Origin: Rhodoferax sp.
GTDB lineage: Bacteria; Pseudomonadota; Gammaproteobacteria; Burkholderiales; Burkholderiaceae_C
Length of the DNA: 64,000 nt
NCBI RefSeq assembly: GCF_018780565.1
Contig: NZ_JADMJN010000002.1
Coordinates: forward strand, 310,001 to 374,000
Reading direction: 5' to 3'
A model generated the notes under the pieces. The model searched no databases, was not told the origin of the DNA, and saw nothing but the letters and a program-made list of their open reading frames with translations. This document shows positions 1 through 9,301 of the stretch, piece by piece (within the stretch, counting starts at the first letter, position 1; every line of letters begins with the position of its first letter). Position numbers and translations under genes: made by a program.

Positions 1-1
1 T

Positions 2-403
2 GACTTCCTCAAGGATGAGTCGCATGATCATCACGATCATGTCCACGGTGAGCATTGCGACCATCCTTCGCACGACCATGAAGGCGGACATCACCATCAC
101 CACGACGATGACGTCAAAAGTTTTGTTTTCAAGTCGGATCGGGCTTTTGACCCGGCCAAACTGGAAGATTTCCTGGGTGCGATTGTTAATATCTACGGCC
201 CGCGCATGTTGCGGTACAAGGGTGTTCTTTATATGAAGGGCACCGATCGCAAGGTGATTTTTCAGGGTGTGCATCAACTGATGGGTAGCGATCTGGGCCC
301 CTCCTGGGCGCCGGAGGAAGCGCGGTCCAGCAAAATGGTGTTCATTGGCATTGACCTGCCCAAGGACATTTTCTTGCAGGGCATGGAGCAATGCCTCGTT
401 TGA
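2..403 (+). CDS. CobW/COG0523-family GTP-binding metallochaperone, C-terminal part
   Basis: Partial gene, cut by the window start; the last 133 codons are visible. The fragment opens with a histidine-rich linker (about 14 His within the first 35 residues, including HHHHH followed by DDD). It continues into the CobW C-terminal domain (FVFKSDRAFDPAKLEDFL, then YGPRMLRYKGVLY and KVIFQGVHQ). COG0523 proteins are P-loop GTPases thought to deliver Zn or Co to client enzymes, and the His-rich loop is the usual metal-binding linker. The GTPase half lies upstream, outside the window. The gene lies 232 nt upstream of dksA, the same strand; an association of COG0523 genes with dksA paralogs is known from zinc-starvation loci, but here it could simply be chance adjacency. 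The metal specificity cannot be read from this fragment. Confidence 0.85.
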   Translation, partial: DFLKDESHDHHDHVHGEHCDHPSHDHEGGHHHHHDDDVKSFVFKSDRAFDPAKLEDFLGAIVNIYGPRMLRYKGVLYMKGTDRKVIFQGVHQLMGSDLGPSWAPEEARSSKMVFIGIDLPKDIFLQGMEQCLV

Positions 404-635
404 CGGGAAACTAAATTTAGAGGGTGTGAGCCAGATGATTGTCTCGATTTTGCAACTGATGGGTTTTTCCGTGGGTAAACCGGTAAACTCGCGCGCCAGT
501 GAAAATCCTCAAAGCAAGCCCTCAAAAGCTCGTATTGGGGGTATAACGGCAGAGACTTCGGAGCGTGCTGAACGCACAAAACAAACATCCGCCAATGAAG
601 TGCATGCGCAGGCAAATTCTGCGAGGAGGCAAGAA

Positions 636-1739
636 GTGAAAGCTCAACCCGGAAAAGCCAAAGCGGCGTCCAAAGTGACCAAGGCGGTTGTCAAGACCCA
701 GCCAGCGGCCAAAGCCGCAGCCAAATCCAAAGCAAAGCCGGTGGCCAAAGCGCCGCCTCCTGCCAAAAAAGCAGTGCCGAAAGCAGCTCCCAAGGCGATC
801 GCCAAGGTCAAGCCGGCGGTCAAAGCCGCAGTCAAACCCAAAGCAAAGCCGGTGGCCAAAGCGCCGCCTCCTGCAAAAACCGTGGCCAAGGTCGTTAAAA
901 CTGCCCCCGCCAAAACCGTCAAGGCATCTCCGGCTGCGAAAGCAGCCAAGCCGGTAGCCAAAGTTCAATCAAAGGATGCAGTGAAAACAACGATCGAGAA
1001 AACCGCCAAACTCGCGGTGCCGGTGCCCAAGCCCAAAGCGGCGCCACCTGCGACCTCTGGCAAAGTGGTGACACCTGTTGCGTCCGTCAACGTCGCAACG
1101 CCCCCCGCGCCAGTGGCGGCCCCGGCCTCATCCGTGCCCGCCCGGGCAGGTCGTCCGTCCTCGCGCCTTGCGCAACTTACCGTTCCCTCCATGGCGCAAT
1201 CGGTGGCCTCAACGGCCGCCAAAGCCAGTTACACACAAACCATGTCATCTCCAACCATCGTTCCCTTAATCGCCGCAGCCATCAAAAAAGACCCCAAACT
1301 CGTCAACAACTGGAAAATCAAGCCGGTTGAGCAGTTGACCGATGCCGATCTGATCGCCATGCCCGATGAGGAGTACATGAACAGCACCCAGATGGCGTAT
1401 TTCCGTCTGAAGCTGTCCCTGCTGAAGCAGGACATCCTGAGCAACGCTGGCGAAACCACCGAGCATCTGCGTGAAGAAACGGTTGTGGTGCCCGACCCGG
1501 CTGACCGGGCCACCATTGAGGAAGAGCACGCCCTGGAGTTGCGTACCCGCGATCGCGAGCGCAAACTGTTGAAGAAGATCGAACAATCCATTGTTCGCAT
1601 CGATGCCGGCGACTATGGCTATTGTGATGAGACCGGTGAGCCCATTGGTGTCGGTCGCCTTCTGGCGCGTCCGACGGCAACCCTGTCCCTTGAGGCGCAA
1701 CAACGCCGCGAGCTCAAGCAGAAGATGTTCGGGGATTGA
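636..1739 (+). CDS. dksA: DksA-type RNA polymerase-binding transcription factor with long Lys/Ala/Pro-rich N-terminal extension
   Basis: The C-terminal ~150 residues are DksA: a coiled coil with the tip motif DPADRA, the TRDRERKLLKKIE helix, and the globular segment GDYGYCDETGEPIGVGRLLARPTA. DksA binds the RNA polymerase secondary channel and works with ppGpp. Only one of the four zinc-finger Cys of E. coli DksA remains (YCDET; the second pair reads SLEA), so a zinc site is unlikely, as in many alpha/betaproteobacterial DksA proteins. The first ~200 residues are histone-H1-like (KPVAKAPPPAKK repeats). I chose GTG 636 (367 aa) because GAGGAGG lies at 623-629, 6 nt upstream. An in-frame ATG at 435 would add 67 residues without a comparable ribosome site. 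The extension holds a 53-nt direct repeat (711-763, 822-874). Confidence 0.9.
   Translation: MKAQPGKAKAASKVTKAVVKTQPAAKAAAKSKAKPVAKAPPPAKKAVPKAAPKAIAKVKPAVKAAVKPKAKPVAKAPPPAKTVAKVVKTAPAKTVKASPAAKAAKPVAKVQSKDAVKTTIEKTAKLAVPVPKPKAAPPATSGKVVTPVASVNVATPPAPVAAPASSVPARAGRPSSRLAQLTVPSMAQSVASTAAKASYTQTMSSPTIVPLIAAAIKKDPKLVNNWKIKPVEQLTDADLIAMPDEEYMNSTQMAYFRLKLSLLKQDILSNAGETTEHLREETVVVPDPADRATIEEEHALELRTRDRERKLLKKIEQSIVRIDAGDYGYCDETGEPIGVGRLLARPTATLSLEAQQRRELKQKMFGD
711..874 (+). repeat. Direct repeat in the dksA N-terminal extension
   Basis: Positions 711-763 and 822-874 are 53-nt near-identical copies offset by 111 nt (37 codons), with only a few substitutions. They encode KAAxKxKAKPVAKAPPPAK twice. 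The spacing is a multiple of three, so the reading frame is kept. It looks like an in-frame duplication that lengthened the lysine-rich tail. Confidence 0.85.
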
Positions 1740-1783
1740 CCAGCGCTTGCAGGCATCTTCTTTTTATCCCGGGCCTCAGTTTC

Positions 1784-3589
1784 ATGGCAACCAAAGACAA
1801 TAGCACTGGCTTGCTGTCCAAGATGGCCAAGTTCGTTCGCAATCCAACGAAGGATTGGTCTGAGCTTGACACGCCTGAACCGGAGTCGGAGCAAGAGAGT
1901 GGGTACAGCAAGCAGGCGCTCAAGGAAATGATCGAGCGCAAGCGGCAAAATGACTTTGTGCGTCGTCGGGAGTTTGATCAGCTCCGAAAACTGCGGCGCA
2001 ATGAGCCCTCGATCAACCCGGATCTTGCCGGACGGCCTTCATTCTTTCAGAGCAGCATGGCATCGCACCCGGATGAGCGGGCCGTCACACTGAAGAAGAT
2101 CGACGAAATCGAAGCCCAGATGTCCAAGCAGTGGTGGAAGGGCAAGCAGGACGAGGCCTCGGTGCAGGGCAGCAACTTTCCGATGTCCTCCAAGCCGCCT
2201 TTGGCGGCCGAACAAGTCGAATCCCCGGATGTGGCTGAAAAAGACGGCGAAAACGTCTTCTCCTCGACCCAGCCTTCCGAACTGGTTGCAGACCTTTACC
2301 AGCAGCAAGGTGCCGATTACGAGCCAACCCAAATGGGCTTGCCTGAGCCCGCCAGTCTCGCTACACCTGCGGGCTTGCCTCGTGGCGGAAGTGTTTACGC
2401 CGGCAGCGTGAGCCGCAACTTTGACGCCGGTATCAGCGGCTACTCGCATTCCCAATTGTTGTCGGTTGAGATGGGCGAGGGTTTGGCGGACCCTGACCTT
2501 GAAGAGGCCGCGATTCGCTTCGCCAACGGGGACGATGCGGGTGCTGAACAAGGCCTGTTGAACGCGCTGCAGGGCGACAACGTGCAGCCGGACCTGGCTG
2601 ATCGATGGGCGGCCGCTTTGTTTGACCTGTACCGGGCAACCGGGCAGCAACTCAATTTTGACCGTGTCGCCATCGATTACGCCCAGCGTTTCGGGCGCTC
2701 CGCGCCAGCATGGTTTTCAACGCCCGAATTGCTCGGGCGTTCGGGGGGGGCGTCGCCTGCAGGTCGCGCAGTGACGCCAGTTCCAAGTGACCAGAGTGTC
2801 TGGGAGTGCCCCGCCGGACTTGATGCGCAGGCCGTACAGGGCTTGCGTGCGGTAGCGTCGCGTGTGGGTGTGCCTCTGCATTTGAACTGGAGTCGGCTGG
2901 GTGGCATTGCGCCGGACGCCGCAGTGGCCTTGGCCGAGCTCTTTGCGCAGTGGAGCACGCAGCCTTTGAAACTGTATTTTGGAGGTGCCGACGTTCTCGA
3001 AAGGGTGTTGCGCGCGTCTACGCCCTCGGGCGACAAGCGGGTGGATGCCTGCTGGTGGCGGCTTCGGCTGGACGCCTTGCGCATGATGCGTTTGCAGGAT
3101 GAATTCGAACTGGCGGCGCTGGATTATTGCGTCACTTTTGAAGTGTCGCCGCCCGCCTGGACCGATGCCCGGTGTGAGTACTATGTTGAAAGGCTTGCAT
3201 CCAGTAACACGTTTGAAAATGGATTCGGTGTGGCCGATGAAAGCGTGCCAGTCCCGTATGTCGATATGAGCCAGGCCCCCACGGCATTGATGGGGCTGGA
3301 CACCATTCCCGCAGCGGTCGTGGAGTTGACTGGCGAGGTGCTGGGTGATGCAGCAGACGCCTTGGACAAGCTTCAGGCGGGACTCAAAGGCGCTGACCGC
3401 CTCGTTATCTCCTGCGCCCGTCTGATCCGGGTGGATTTCTCTGCGGCGGGAAGCATTCTCAACTGGGTGGCAGTCCGCGAGTCGGAGGGTTGCCATGTCC
3501 AGTTTCGTGAAGTGCCGCGCCTGGTGGCTGCATTCTTCAACGTGATCGGCATCAACGAGCACGCGCGGGTCGTATTGCGTACCAGTTGA
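1784..3589 (+). CDS. STAS-domain protein of unknown role
   Basis: 601 aa from ATG 1784; an upstream in-frame start at 1736 overlaps the dksA stop and is less likely. The last ~90 residues (VVELTGEVLGDAADALDKL, RLVISCARLIRVDFSAAGSILNWV) match a STAS/anti-sigma-factor-antagonist fold with the characteristic S-A-A-G loop. The N-terminal part is charged and low in hydrophobic stretches. A middle segment (about residues 230-290) looks tetratricopeptide-like (AIRFANGDDAGAEQGLLNALQ). There is no signal peptide or membrane helix, so it is probably cytoplasmic. STAS domains usually bind a partner kinase or phosphatase, but none is encoded nearby. It sits between dksA and hslV on the same strand. The function is unknown to me. 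Confidence 0.75.
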   Translation: MATKDNSTGLLSKMAKFVRNPTKDWSELDTPEPESEQESGYSKQALKEMIERKRQNDFVRRREFDQLRKLRRNEPSINPDLAGRPSFFQSSMASHPDERAVTLKKIDEIEAQMSKQWWKGKQDEASVQGSNFPMSSKPPLAAEQVESPDVAEKDGENVFSSTQPSELVADLYQQQGADYEPTQMGLPEPASLATPAGLPRGGSVYAGSVSRNFDAGISGYSHSQLLSVEMGEGLADPDLEEAAIRFANGDDAGAEQGLLNALQGDNVQPDLADRWAAALFDLYRATGQQLNFDRVAIDYAQRFGRSAPAWFSTPELLGRSGGASPAGRAVTPVPSDQSVWECPAGLDAQAVQGLRAVASRVGVPLHLNWSRLGGIAPDAAVALAELFAQWSTQPLKLYFGGADVLERVLRASTPSGDKRVDACWWRLRLDALRMMRLQDEFELAALDYCVTFEVSPPAWTDARCEYYVERLASSNTFENGFGVADESVPVPYVDMSQAPTALMGLDTIPAAVVELTGEVLGDAADALDKLQAGLKGADRLVISCARLIRVDFSAAGSILNWVAVRESEGCHVQFREVPRLVAAFFNVIGINEHARVVLRTS

Positions 3590-3661
3590 TCTGGGATTTT
3601 TAGCGAACGTTCCCCCACTCCAGACTTGTTTTTGAGCTGGCGGACCTGAATTACAACAAGC

Positions 3662-4207
3662 ATGGAACAATTTCACGGTACTACGATCATCAGCGTCAGG
3701 CGCAAGACGCCCGAGGGTATGCAAGTCGCCATTGGCGGCGATGGGCAGGTGACTCTGGGGAACATTGTTGTCAAGGGAACTGCCCGCAAGGTACGCAAGC
3801 TCTACCACGGCAAGGTGCTGGCGGGCTTTGCTGGCGCCACTGCTGATGCCTTTACGCTGTTTGAGCGCTTTGAAGCCAAGCTCGAAAAGCACCAGGGCCA
3901 TCTTGTGCGTGCGGCTATTGAACTCACCAAAGACTGGCGCACTGATCGCGTCCTGCGCCGCTTGGAGGCCATGCTGGCCGTGGCGGACATGGATGCCTCC
4001 CTCATCATCACAGGCAATGGTGATGTGCTGGAGCCGGAAAATGGCATCGTCACCATTGGTTCGGGCGGTGCCTATGCGCAGGCCTCGGCGATTGCGCTGC
4101 TGAACCACACCGAAATGTCAGCGCAGGACATCGTCAAGAGATCGCTGGAGATTGCCGGCGAGTTGTGCATTTACACCAACATGAACCACACCATTGAGAC
4201 GCTCTGA
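3662..4207 (+). CDS. hslV: ATP-dependent protease subunit HslV (ClpQ)
   Basis: 181 aa peptidase of the HslVU (ClpQY) two-part protease, a dodecamer of the proteasome-beta fold. The N-terminus is [14 protein letters not shown], so the catalytic Thr is residue 7 and must be exposed by removal of a six-residue propeptide, as in other betaproteobacteria. The GGDGQVTLG and [11 protein letters not shown] motifs are present. It is followed 57 nt later by hslU, the partner unfoldase, so the two are probably one operon. I see no clear Shine-Dalgarno before the ATG. I looked for a heat-shock sigma promoter in 3590-3661 and could not place a convincing -35/-10 pair. Confidence 0.97.
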   Translation: MEQFHGTTIISVRRKTPEGMQVAIGGDGQVTLGNIVVKGTARKVRKLYHGKVLAGFAGATADAFTLFERFEAKLEKHQGHLVRAAIELTKDWRTDRVLRRLEAMLAVADMDASLIITGNGDVLEPENGIVTIGSGGAYAQASAIALLNHTEMSAQDIVKRSLEIAGELCIYTNMNHTIETL

Positions 4208-4264
4208 CAGCGATGGGCAAGAGCTTTCGTGTCGTCACAGCCGTTTTATATTTGAATTGAAATT

Positions 4265-5596
4265 ATGTCTTCCATGACTCCGCAGGAAATTGTTTGTGAA
4301 CTGGACAAGCACATCGTTGGTCAGCAGCAGGCCAAGCGCGCCGTTGCCATTGCCCTGCGCAATCGCTGGCGTCGTCAGCAGGTGGAGGCCGAACTGCGAG
4401 CGGAAATCACACCCAAGAATATTTTGATGATCGGCCCGACAGGGGTTGGCAAGACCGAGATTGCCCGGCGCCTGGCCCGTCTGGCGGAGGCGCCTTTTAT
4501 CAAGGTTGAGGCGACCAAGTTCACCGAAGTGGGCTACGTCGGCAAGGATGTCGATGCCATCATTCGCGATCTGGCGGATATTGCCGTCAAACAGACCCGT
4601 GTGACCGAGATGAAGAAAGTGCGTAACCGCGCTGAAGATGCCGCTGAGGAACGCGTCCTCGATATCCTGGTTCCGCCGCCGAGAAGTGATTTTGGGGTGG
4701 TTCAGGGCGTCGAGCCCGAGAGCACGGCTCGCCAGACCTTTCGCAAAAAGTTGCGTGAGGGGCAATTGGCCGACCGCGAGATAGAAATTGATGTGGCGCA
4801 GTCCGCCCCGCAACTGGAGATCATGGGTCCGGCCGGCATGGAGGAGATGACCGAACAGCTGCGTGGCATGTTTGGCCAGATGGGTTCGCAAAAGCGCCAG
4901 ACCCGCAAGCTCAAGATCAGCGAAGCCGTGAAGCTGTTGATTGAGGAGGAGGCGGCCAAGCTGGTCAATGAGGAAGATATCAAGACCCAGGCACTGCATA
5001 TGCTGGAGCAAAACGGCATTGTGTTCATCGATGAGATTGACAAGGTCACATCGCGCTCTGAGGGCAGCGGTGCCGAAGTGTCGCGCCAGGGTGTGCAGCG
5101 TGATCTGCTGCCGCTGGTGGAGGGCACAACCGTGTCCACCAAATATGGCATGGTCAAGACCGACCATATCCTGTTCATCGCTTCGGGCGCCTTTCATTTG
5201 AGCAAGCCCAGCGATCTGATTCCCGAGTTGCAGGGGCGCTTTCCGATCCGTGTGGAATTGCAGTCCCTGTCGGTACAGGACTTCGTTGCCATTCTCACGC
5301 AGACGCACGCGTCGCTGGTGAAGCAATACCAGGCCTTGCTGGCAACCGAGAATGTTCACATTGAATTCACGGAACAAGGCATTACGCGGCTCGCGCACAT
5401 TGCCTATGATGTGAACGAGCGCACTGAGAATATCGGTGCCCGGCGCCTCTCCACCGTCATGGAGCGACTGCTGGATGACGTGAGTTTTGACGCAGCCAAC
5501 TTGGGTGGGCAGACGGTTCTGGTCGACGCCGCCTATGTCGACGCCCGTTTGGGGGAACTTAGCCGGGATGAAGATCTCTCACGTTACATCTTGTAA
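4265..5596 (+). CDS. hslU: ATP-dependent protease ATPase subunit HslU (ClpY)
   Basis: 443 aa AAA+ unfoldase that feeds substrates to HslV. Walker A is GPTGVGKTE with Lys63, and Walker B is IVFIDEID. The [14 protein letters not shown] pore-loop region and the I-domain insertion (about residues 110-235) are intact. The sensor and C-terminal region [18 protein letters not shown] is typical, and the protein ends in DLSRYIL, the tail that docks into HslV. Length matches the family. It is the last gene before the dcw cluster. The following 257 nt contain no gene but carry the MraZ operator. Confidence 0.97.
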   Translation: MSSMTPQEIVCELDKHIVGQQQAKRAVAIALRNRWRRQQVEAELRAEITPKNILMIGPTGVGKTEIARRLARLAEAPFIKVEATKFTEVGYVGKDVDAIIRDLADIAVKQTRVTEMKKVRNRAEDAAEERVLDILVPPPRSDFGVVQGVEPESTARQTFRKKLREGQLADREIEIDVAQSAPQLEIMGPAGMEEMTEQLRGMFGQMGSQKRQTRKLKISEAVKLLIEEEAAKLVNEEDIKTQALHMLEQNGIVFIDEIDKVTSRSEGSGAEVSRQGVQRDLLPLVEGTTVSTKYGMVKTDHILFIASGAFHLSKPSDLIPELQGRFPIRVELQSLSVQDFVAILTQTHASLVKQYQALLATENVHIEFTEQGITRLAHIAYDVNERTENIGARRLSTVMERLLDDVSFDAANLGGQTVLVDAAYVDARLGELSRDEDLSRYIL

Positions 5597-5770
5597 ACGT
5601 TTTCTTGCGGGAGTCAGTGCCGCTTCAAGCATCACTTTCACAACACGCGCTAAGTGCTTAATTTAGAACGAATTTTGTTCTTTTTAATCTTCAATATCGC
5701 TTCTAAGTCCTTGATTTCATTGAAAAAATTTGTTGCAAGCCCTCTTGTGTAGAACGTTTTTGCTGATACA

Positions 5771-5805
5771 GTGCAAAAAAGTGCAATTAAGTGGAAAAAA
5801 GTGTC
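5771..5805 (+). promoter_or_regulatory. MraZ operator: four GTG-type repeats with 10-bp period
   Basis: GTGCA, GTGCA, GTGGA and GTGTC start at 5771, 5781, 5791 and 5801, each followed by an A/T-rich 5-nt spacer. MraZ is known to bind direct repeats of TGGGN/GTGGG type spaced 10 bp apart upstream of its own gene, so this array 50-80 nt before mraZ is the expected autoregulatory site. An extended -10-like TGCTGATAC lies at 5761-5769, directly before the first repeat, so bound MraZ would overlap the transcription start. The promoter call is inference. Confidence 0.8.
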
Positions 5806-5853
5806 TTTGCACTTTCATTTTTTCGCATGGTTACCAAAAGAGGTTGCATAGTC

Positions 5854-6282
5854 GTGTTTCAAGGGGCTTCGTCATTGAGTCTGGATGCCAAGGGGCGGCT
5901 GTCTGTGCCGACCCGGCATCGTGACGTCCTCAGCGCAACCGCCTCTGGCCAGCTCACCATTACCAAGCATCCGCACGGCTGCCTGATGGTCTTTCCGCGG
6001 CCTGAGTGGGAAAAATTTCGCGAGCGGATCGCTGCCCTGCCGATGTCGGCACAGTGGTGGAAGCGAATCTTCCTGGGCAATGCCATGGATGTCGAGATGG
6101 ATGGTACCGGTCGCGTACTGGTCTCGCCCGAATTGCGCGAGGCCGCCGGGATTGCGAAAGACACCATGCTGCTGGGCATGGGGAACCACTTTGAATTGTG
6201 GGACAAGGCCACCTACGATGCCCAGGAAGCGAAGGCGATGCAGGGTGAAATGCCCGACGTCTTCAAGGACTTCTCTTTCTGA
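5854..6282 (+). CDS. mraZ: Transcriptional regulator MraZ
   Basis: 142 aa, two tandem AbrB/SpoVT-type domains with the DXXXR signatures [15 protein letters not shown] and [14 protein letters not shown]. It is the DNA-binding regulator that heads the dcw cluster and represses its own operon. I chose GTG 5854 because the protein then begins [11 protein letters not shown], as family members do, with AAGAGG at 5838-5843. An in-frame ATG at 5827 would add nine residues (MVTKRGCIV). The array of 10-bp-spaced repeats immediately upstream fits autoregulation. rsmH starts 9 nt after the stop. Confidence 0.95.
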   Translation: MFQGASSLSLDAKGRLSVPTRHRDVLSATASGQLTITKHPHGCLMVFPRPEWEKFRERIAALPMSAQWWKRIFLGNAMDVEMDGTGRVLVSPELREAAGIAKDTMLLGMGNHFELWDKATYDAQEAKAMQGEMPDVFKDFSF

Positions 6283-6291
6283 AGGCCGGCG

Positions 6292-7233
6292 GTGGAAACC
6301 TCATGGAAGCACACCACCGTATTGTTGAACGAAGCCATAGATGCTCTATTCAGCAATCCGGATGCCGAGCCGGGCGACGAGAGCGCTGCGGCTCAGACCT
6401 ACGTCGATGCCACCTTTGGTCGAGGCGGTCATACCCGCCTGATTTTGTCCCGGCTGTCGCCGCAAGGGCGTCTGATTGCCTTCGACAAGGATTTGGACGC
6501 CTTGGCCGAGGCTGCCACCATCACCGATTCGCGGTTTTCCATCCGGCATCAGGGGTTTTCGAATCTGGGCGAATTGCCTGTGGCCAGTGTGGCCGGCGTG
6601 TTGCTCGATCTCGGCATCAGCTCACCCCAAATCGACAATCCGGCACGCGGTTTCAGTTTTCGCTTCGAGGGTCCGCTGGATATGCGCATGGACACGACGC
6701 GTGGAGAAAGTGTTGCGCAATGGCTGGCAACAGCAGAGACGAATCAAATCGCGGAGGTGATACGTGAATATGGTGAAGAACGGTTTGCTGGCCCCATTGC
6801 AAAGGCGATTGTTGCTCGCCGACAAGAACGGGGCCCAATTTCAACCACCTCCGAGCTGGCCCAGCTCGTGGCTGACACGGTCAAAACCCGCGAGCCGGGC
6901 CAGAACCCTGCAACGCGCACATTTCAGGCTTTTCGGATTTTCATCAACGCCGAGCTTGAAGAGCTGCAACAGGCGCTAGAGGCCAGTCTTCATGTGCTTC
7001 AACCCGGAGGGCGGCTGGTGGTGATCAGTTTCCATTCGCTGGAAGACCGCATCGTCAAGCAGTTCATTGCGAAGCATTCGCGCGACGAGTACGACCGTCG
7101 CGCACCTTTTGCTGCACCCAAGGTCATGCAACTCAAGGCGCTGGATCGCATCAAACCCAGTGCCGCCGAGGTCGCGGCCAACCCCCGTTCACGCAGTGCG
7201 ATCATGCGTGTGGCGCAGAGGACTTCGGCATGA
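6292..7233 (+). CDS. rsmH: 16S rRNA (cytosine-1402-N4)-methyltransferase RsmH
   Basis: 313 aa SAM-dependent methyltransferase that modifies C1402 in the decoding centre of 16S rRNA (formerly MraW). It starts with GTG 6292 ([18 protein letters not shown]). The SAM-binding region is [16 protein letters not shown], followed by [20 protein letters not shown] with the substrate-side loop, and the conserved [21 protein letters not shown] equivalent near the C-terminus. The weak Shine-Dalgarno AAGG lies at the mraZ stop. Its TGA overlaps the ftsL ATG by 4 nt, implying translational coupling. Confidence 0.97.
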   Translation: METSWKHTTVLLNEAIDALFSNPDAEPGDESAAAQTYVDATFGRGGHTRLILSRLSPQGRLIAFDKDLDALAEAATITDSRFSIRHQGFSNLGELPVASVAGVLLDLGISSPQIDNPARGFSFRFEGPLDMRMDTTRGESVAQWLATAETNQIAEVIREYGEERFAGPIAKAIVARRQERGPISTTSELAQLVADTVKTREPGQNPATRTFQAFRIFINAELEELQQALEASLHVLQPGGRLVVISFHSLEDRIVKQFIAKHSRDEYDRRAPFAAPKVMQLKALDRIKPSAAEVAANPRSRSAIMRVAQRTSA

Positions 7234-7571
7234 TCCGGCTGAACCTCGTGATGCTGCTGGCCGTGCTGGCCAGTTCGCTGTACCTTGTCAACGTGCAGTA
7301 CGAGTCGCGCAGGCTGTTTTCCGAGCTTGACAAAGCCCGCTCCGAAGCTCGCCGCCTCGTTGCGGACAACGAGCGCTTGCAGGTGGAAAAGCGGGCGCAG
7401 GCCACACCATTGCGCGTTGAGAAGCTGGCCAAGGACAAGTTGCAGATGCGTTCGGCCACACCGGCCATCACGCACTATGTGACCTACAGTGCCGATGCTT
7501 CGTCCGCCGTCAGTTCGGGCAATGCGGCGCCGTTACCGGTGGGCACTGGTGCTGCGGGGTTGGTGCAATGA
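7230..7571 (+). CDS. ftsL: Cell division protein FtsL
   Basis: 113 aa bitopic membrane protein. One transmembrane helix spans about residues 5-24 ([18 protein letters not shown]). A periplasmic heptad-rich coiled coil (about 25-60: [26 protein letters not shown]) follows, and then a low-complexity tail. FtsL forms the FtsQLB complex that activates FtsWI septal synthesis. Sequence conservation in this family is low, so the call rests on topology, size and position between rsmH and ftsI, both of which it overlaps by 4 nt (ATGA). The alanine/serine-rich tail (about 85-113) looks disordered. Confidence 0.93.
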   Translation: MIRLNLVMLLAVLASSLYLVNVQYESRRLFSELDKARSEARRLVADNERLQVEKRAQATPLRVEKLAKDKLQMRSATPAITHYVTYSADASSAVSSGNAAPLPVGTGAAGLVQ

Positions 7572-9301
7572 GCCGTAGTATTGTCTATACATCGAGTCCG
7601 CTTCTGGCGAGCAGGACTCCGGTTTGGCGTAGCAAGTTCATTGTGGCGGCCATTGCGCTGGCATTTTTCGGGCTGGCCGCGCGGGCGGTCTATATCCAGG
7701 TGATCGCGAACGACTTTTTCCAGAAGCAGGGCGAGGTCCGCTTTGCGCGTACGCTGGATCTGCCGGCCAATCGGGGCCGCATTCTGGATCGCAACGGCCT
7801 GATCCTGGCCTCCAGCGTGCCAGCGCCCAGCATCTGGGCCATACCAGAAGATGTGGAGCGGGACAAGCCTCGCCTGAAAGAGCTGGCCCGCCTGCTCGAA
7901 ATGCCGCTGGCCGAGCTCAACAAGCGGCTCGAAGACGAGGACAAGACCTTTGTCTGGCTTAAGCGCCAGGTGGATGAGTCGGTGGCGCAGGAGATCACGG
8001 CCTTGGGGCTCAAGGGCATCTACCAGCGCAAGGAGTACAAGCGCCAGTACCCGGAAGGGGAGGCTGCGGCGCATGTGGTGGGCTTCACCAATGTGGAGGA
8101 CAGCGGGCAGGAGGGTATCGAGCTCGCGTTCAACAAGCAGCTCGCGGGTCACAGTGGATCACGCAGGGTCATCAAAGACCGGCTTGGACGCGTGGTGGAG
8201 TCGGTCGGCGAACAGATCGCACCGCTGGACGGCCCGGATCTGCAATTGAGCATTGACAGCAAGATTCAGTTCTTTGCCTATCAAAAGCTGCGTGACGCCG
8301 TGCTGCAAAACAAGGCCAAGGCCGGTAGTGTTGTGGTACTGGATGTGTTGACCGGTGAAGTATTGGCCTTGGCCAATTTCCCCAGCTATTCACCTGCCAA
8401 ACGGCAAAACCTGAGCGGTGCCCAGTTGCGCAACCGGGCCCTGACCGACACTTTCGAACCGGGCTCAACCATGAAGCCCTTTGTCATTGCTCTGGCGCTG
8501 GAAAAAGGCCTTGCCAGGCCGGAAACCCCGATTCAGACTGCGCCCGGACGCCTCACCATCGGCAGTGCCACCATCAGCGACGCCCATCCTCACGGCGTGC
8601 TCACCGTCAACGAGGTAATTCAGAAGTCCAGCAACGTGGGCACCGTCAAGTTGGCCATGCAGATGCAGCCTCGTGAAATGTGGGATATGTACAGCCAGGT
8701 CGGCTTTGGACAGAAGCCGCAACTTCCCTTCCCGGGCGCGGTGAGTGGCCGGCTGCGTGCTCACAAGACATGGCGCCCCATCGAACAGGCAACGATGAGC
8801 TACGGCTACGGTCTGTCCACCAGCCTGTTTCAGTTGGCTCACGCTTACAGCGTGTTTGCGCGTGATGGCGAACTGGTGCCGGTCACCATGATCAAGTCGA
8901 ATGACCGTGCTGCGGGTGTGCGCGTCATGAGTCCGCAAAATGCCAGCGCCGTTCGCAACATGCTGCACATGGTCACCGGACCAGGCGGCACGGCCCCCAA
9001 GGCACAAACCATGGGGTATTCGGTGGGTGGCAAGACCGGTACGGCCCACAAGCAGGAAGGCCGCGGCTATGCAGACAAAAAATACCGCGGATTCTTCGTG
9101 GGTGTGGCGCCGATCGACAAGCCGCGCATCGTTGTGGCAGTCATGATTGATGAGCCGAGCAACGGCAAGTATTTTGGTGGCGACGTTGCGGCCCCCGTAT
9201 TCAGCGAAACGGTTCAACAAACGCTCAGGATGCTTGGCATTCAGCCCGACATGTCGGTCAAACCCCAGATCGTGGCACAGGCAGAGGAAGAGAGTTTCTG
9301 A
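7568..9301 (+). CDS. ftsI: Peptidoglycan D,D-transpeptidase FtsI (PBP3)
   Basis: 577 aa class B penicillin-binding protein that cross-links septal peptidoglycan. A single N-terminal membrane anchor lies around residues 22-43. The pedestal domain contains RFARTLDLPANRGRILDRNG. The transpeptidase motifs are intact: SxxK as Ser300-Thr-Met-Lys303 (FEPGSTMK), SxN as Ser354-Ser-Asn356, and KTGT starting at Lys489. It pairs functionally with FtsW, encoded further down the same operon. The start overlaps ftsL by 4 nt and the stop overlaps murE by 1 nt. Length is normal for the family. Confidence 0.97.
   Translation: MSRSIVYTSSPLLASRTPVWRSKFIVAAIALAFFGLAARAVYIQVIANDFFQKQGEVRFARTLDLPANRGRILDRNGLILASSVPAPSIWAIPEDVERDKPRLKELARLLEMPLAELNKRLEDEDKTFVWLKRQVDESVAQEITALGLKGIYQRKEYKRQYPEGEAAAHVVGFTNVEDSGQEGIELAFNKQLAGHSGSRRVIKDRLGRVVESVGEQIAPLDGPDLQLSIDSKIQFFAYQKLRDAVLQNKAKAGSVVVLDVLTGEVLALANFPSYSPAKRQNLSGAQLRNRALTDTFEPGSTMKPFVIALALEKGLARPETPIQTAPGRLTIGSATISDAHPHGVLTVNEVIQKSSNVGTVKLAMQMQPREMWDMYSQVGFGQKPQLPFPGAVSGRLRAHKTWRPIEQATMSYGYGLSTSLFQLAHAYSVFARDGELVPVTMIKSNDRAAGVRVMSPQNASAVRNMLHMVTGPGGTAPKAQTMGYSVGGKTGTAHKQEGRGYADKKYRGFFVGVAPIDKPRIVVAVMIDEPSNGKYFGGDVAAPVFSETVQQTLRMLGIQPDMSVKPQIVAQAEEESF

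Noticed and set aside
3590..3661. Heat-shock (sigma-32) promoter upstream of hslV
   Set aside because: A CCCCAC sequence is present, but no CTTGAA-like -35 at the right distance.
2717..4108. Long open frame (463 codons) antisense to the STAS gene and hslV
   Set aside because: It mirrors the codon structure of the genes on the other strand, has no ribosome site and no recognisable protein; high-GC genomes give many such shadows.
4235..5398. 387-codon frame antisense to hslU
   Set aside because: Shadow of a highly conserved gene; no homology-like motifs.
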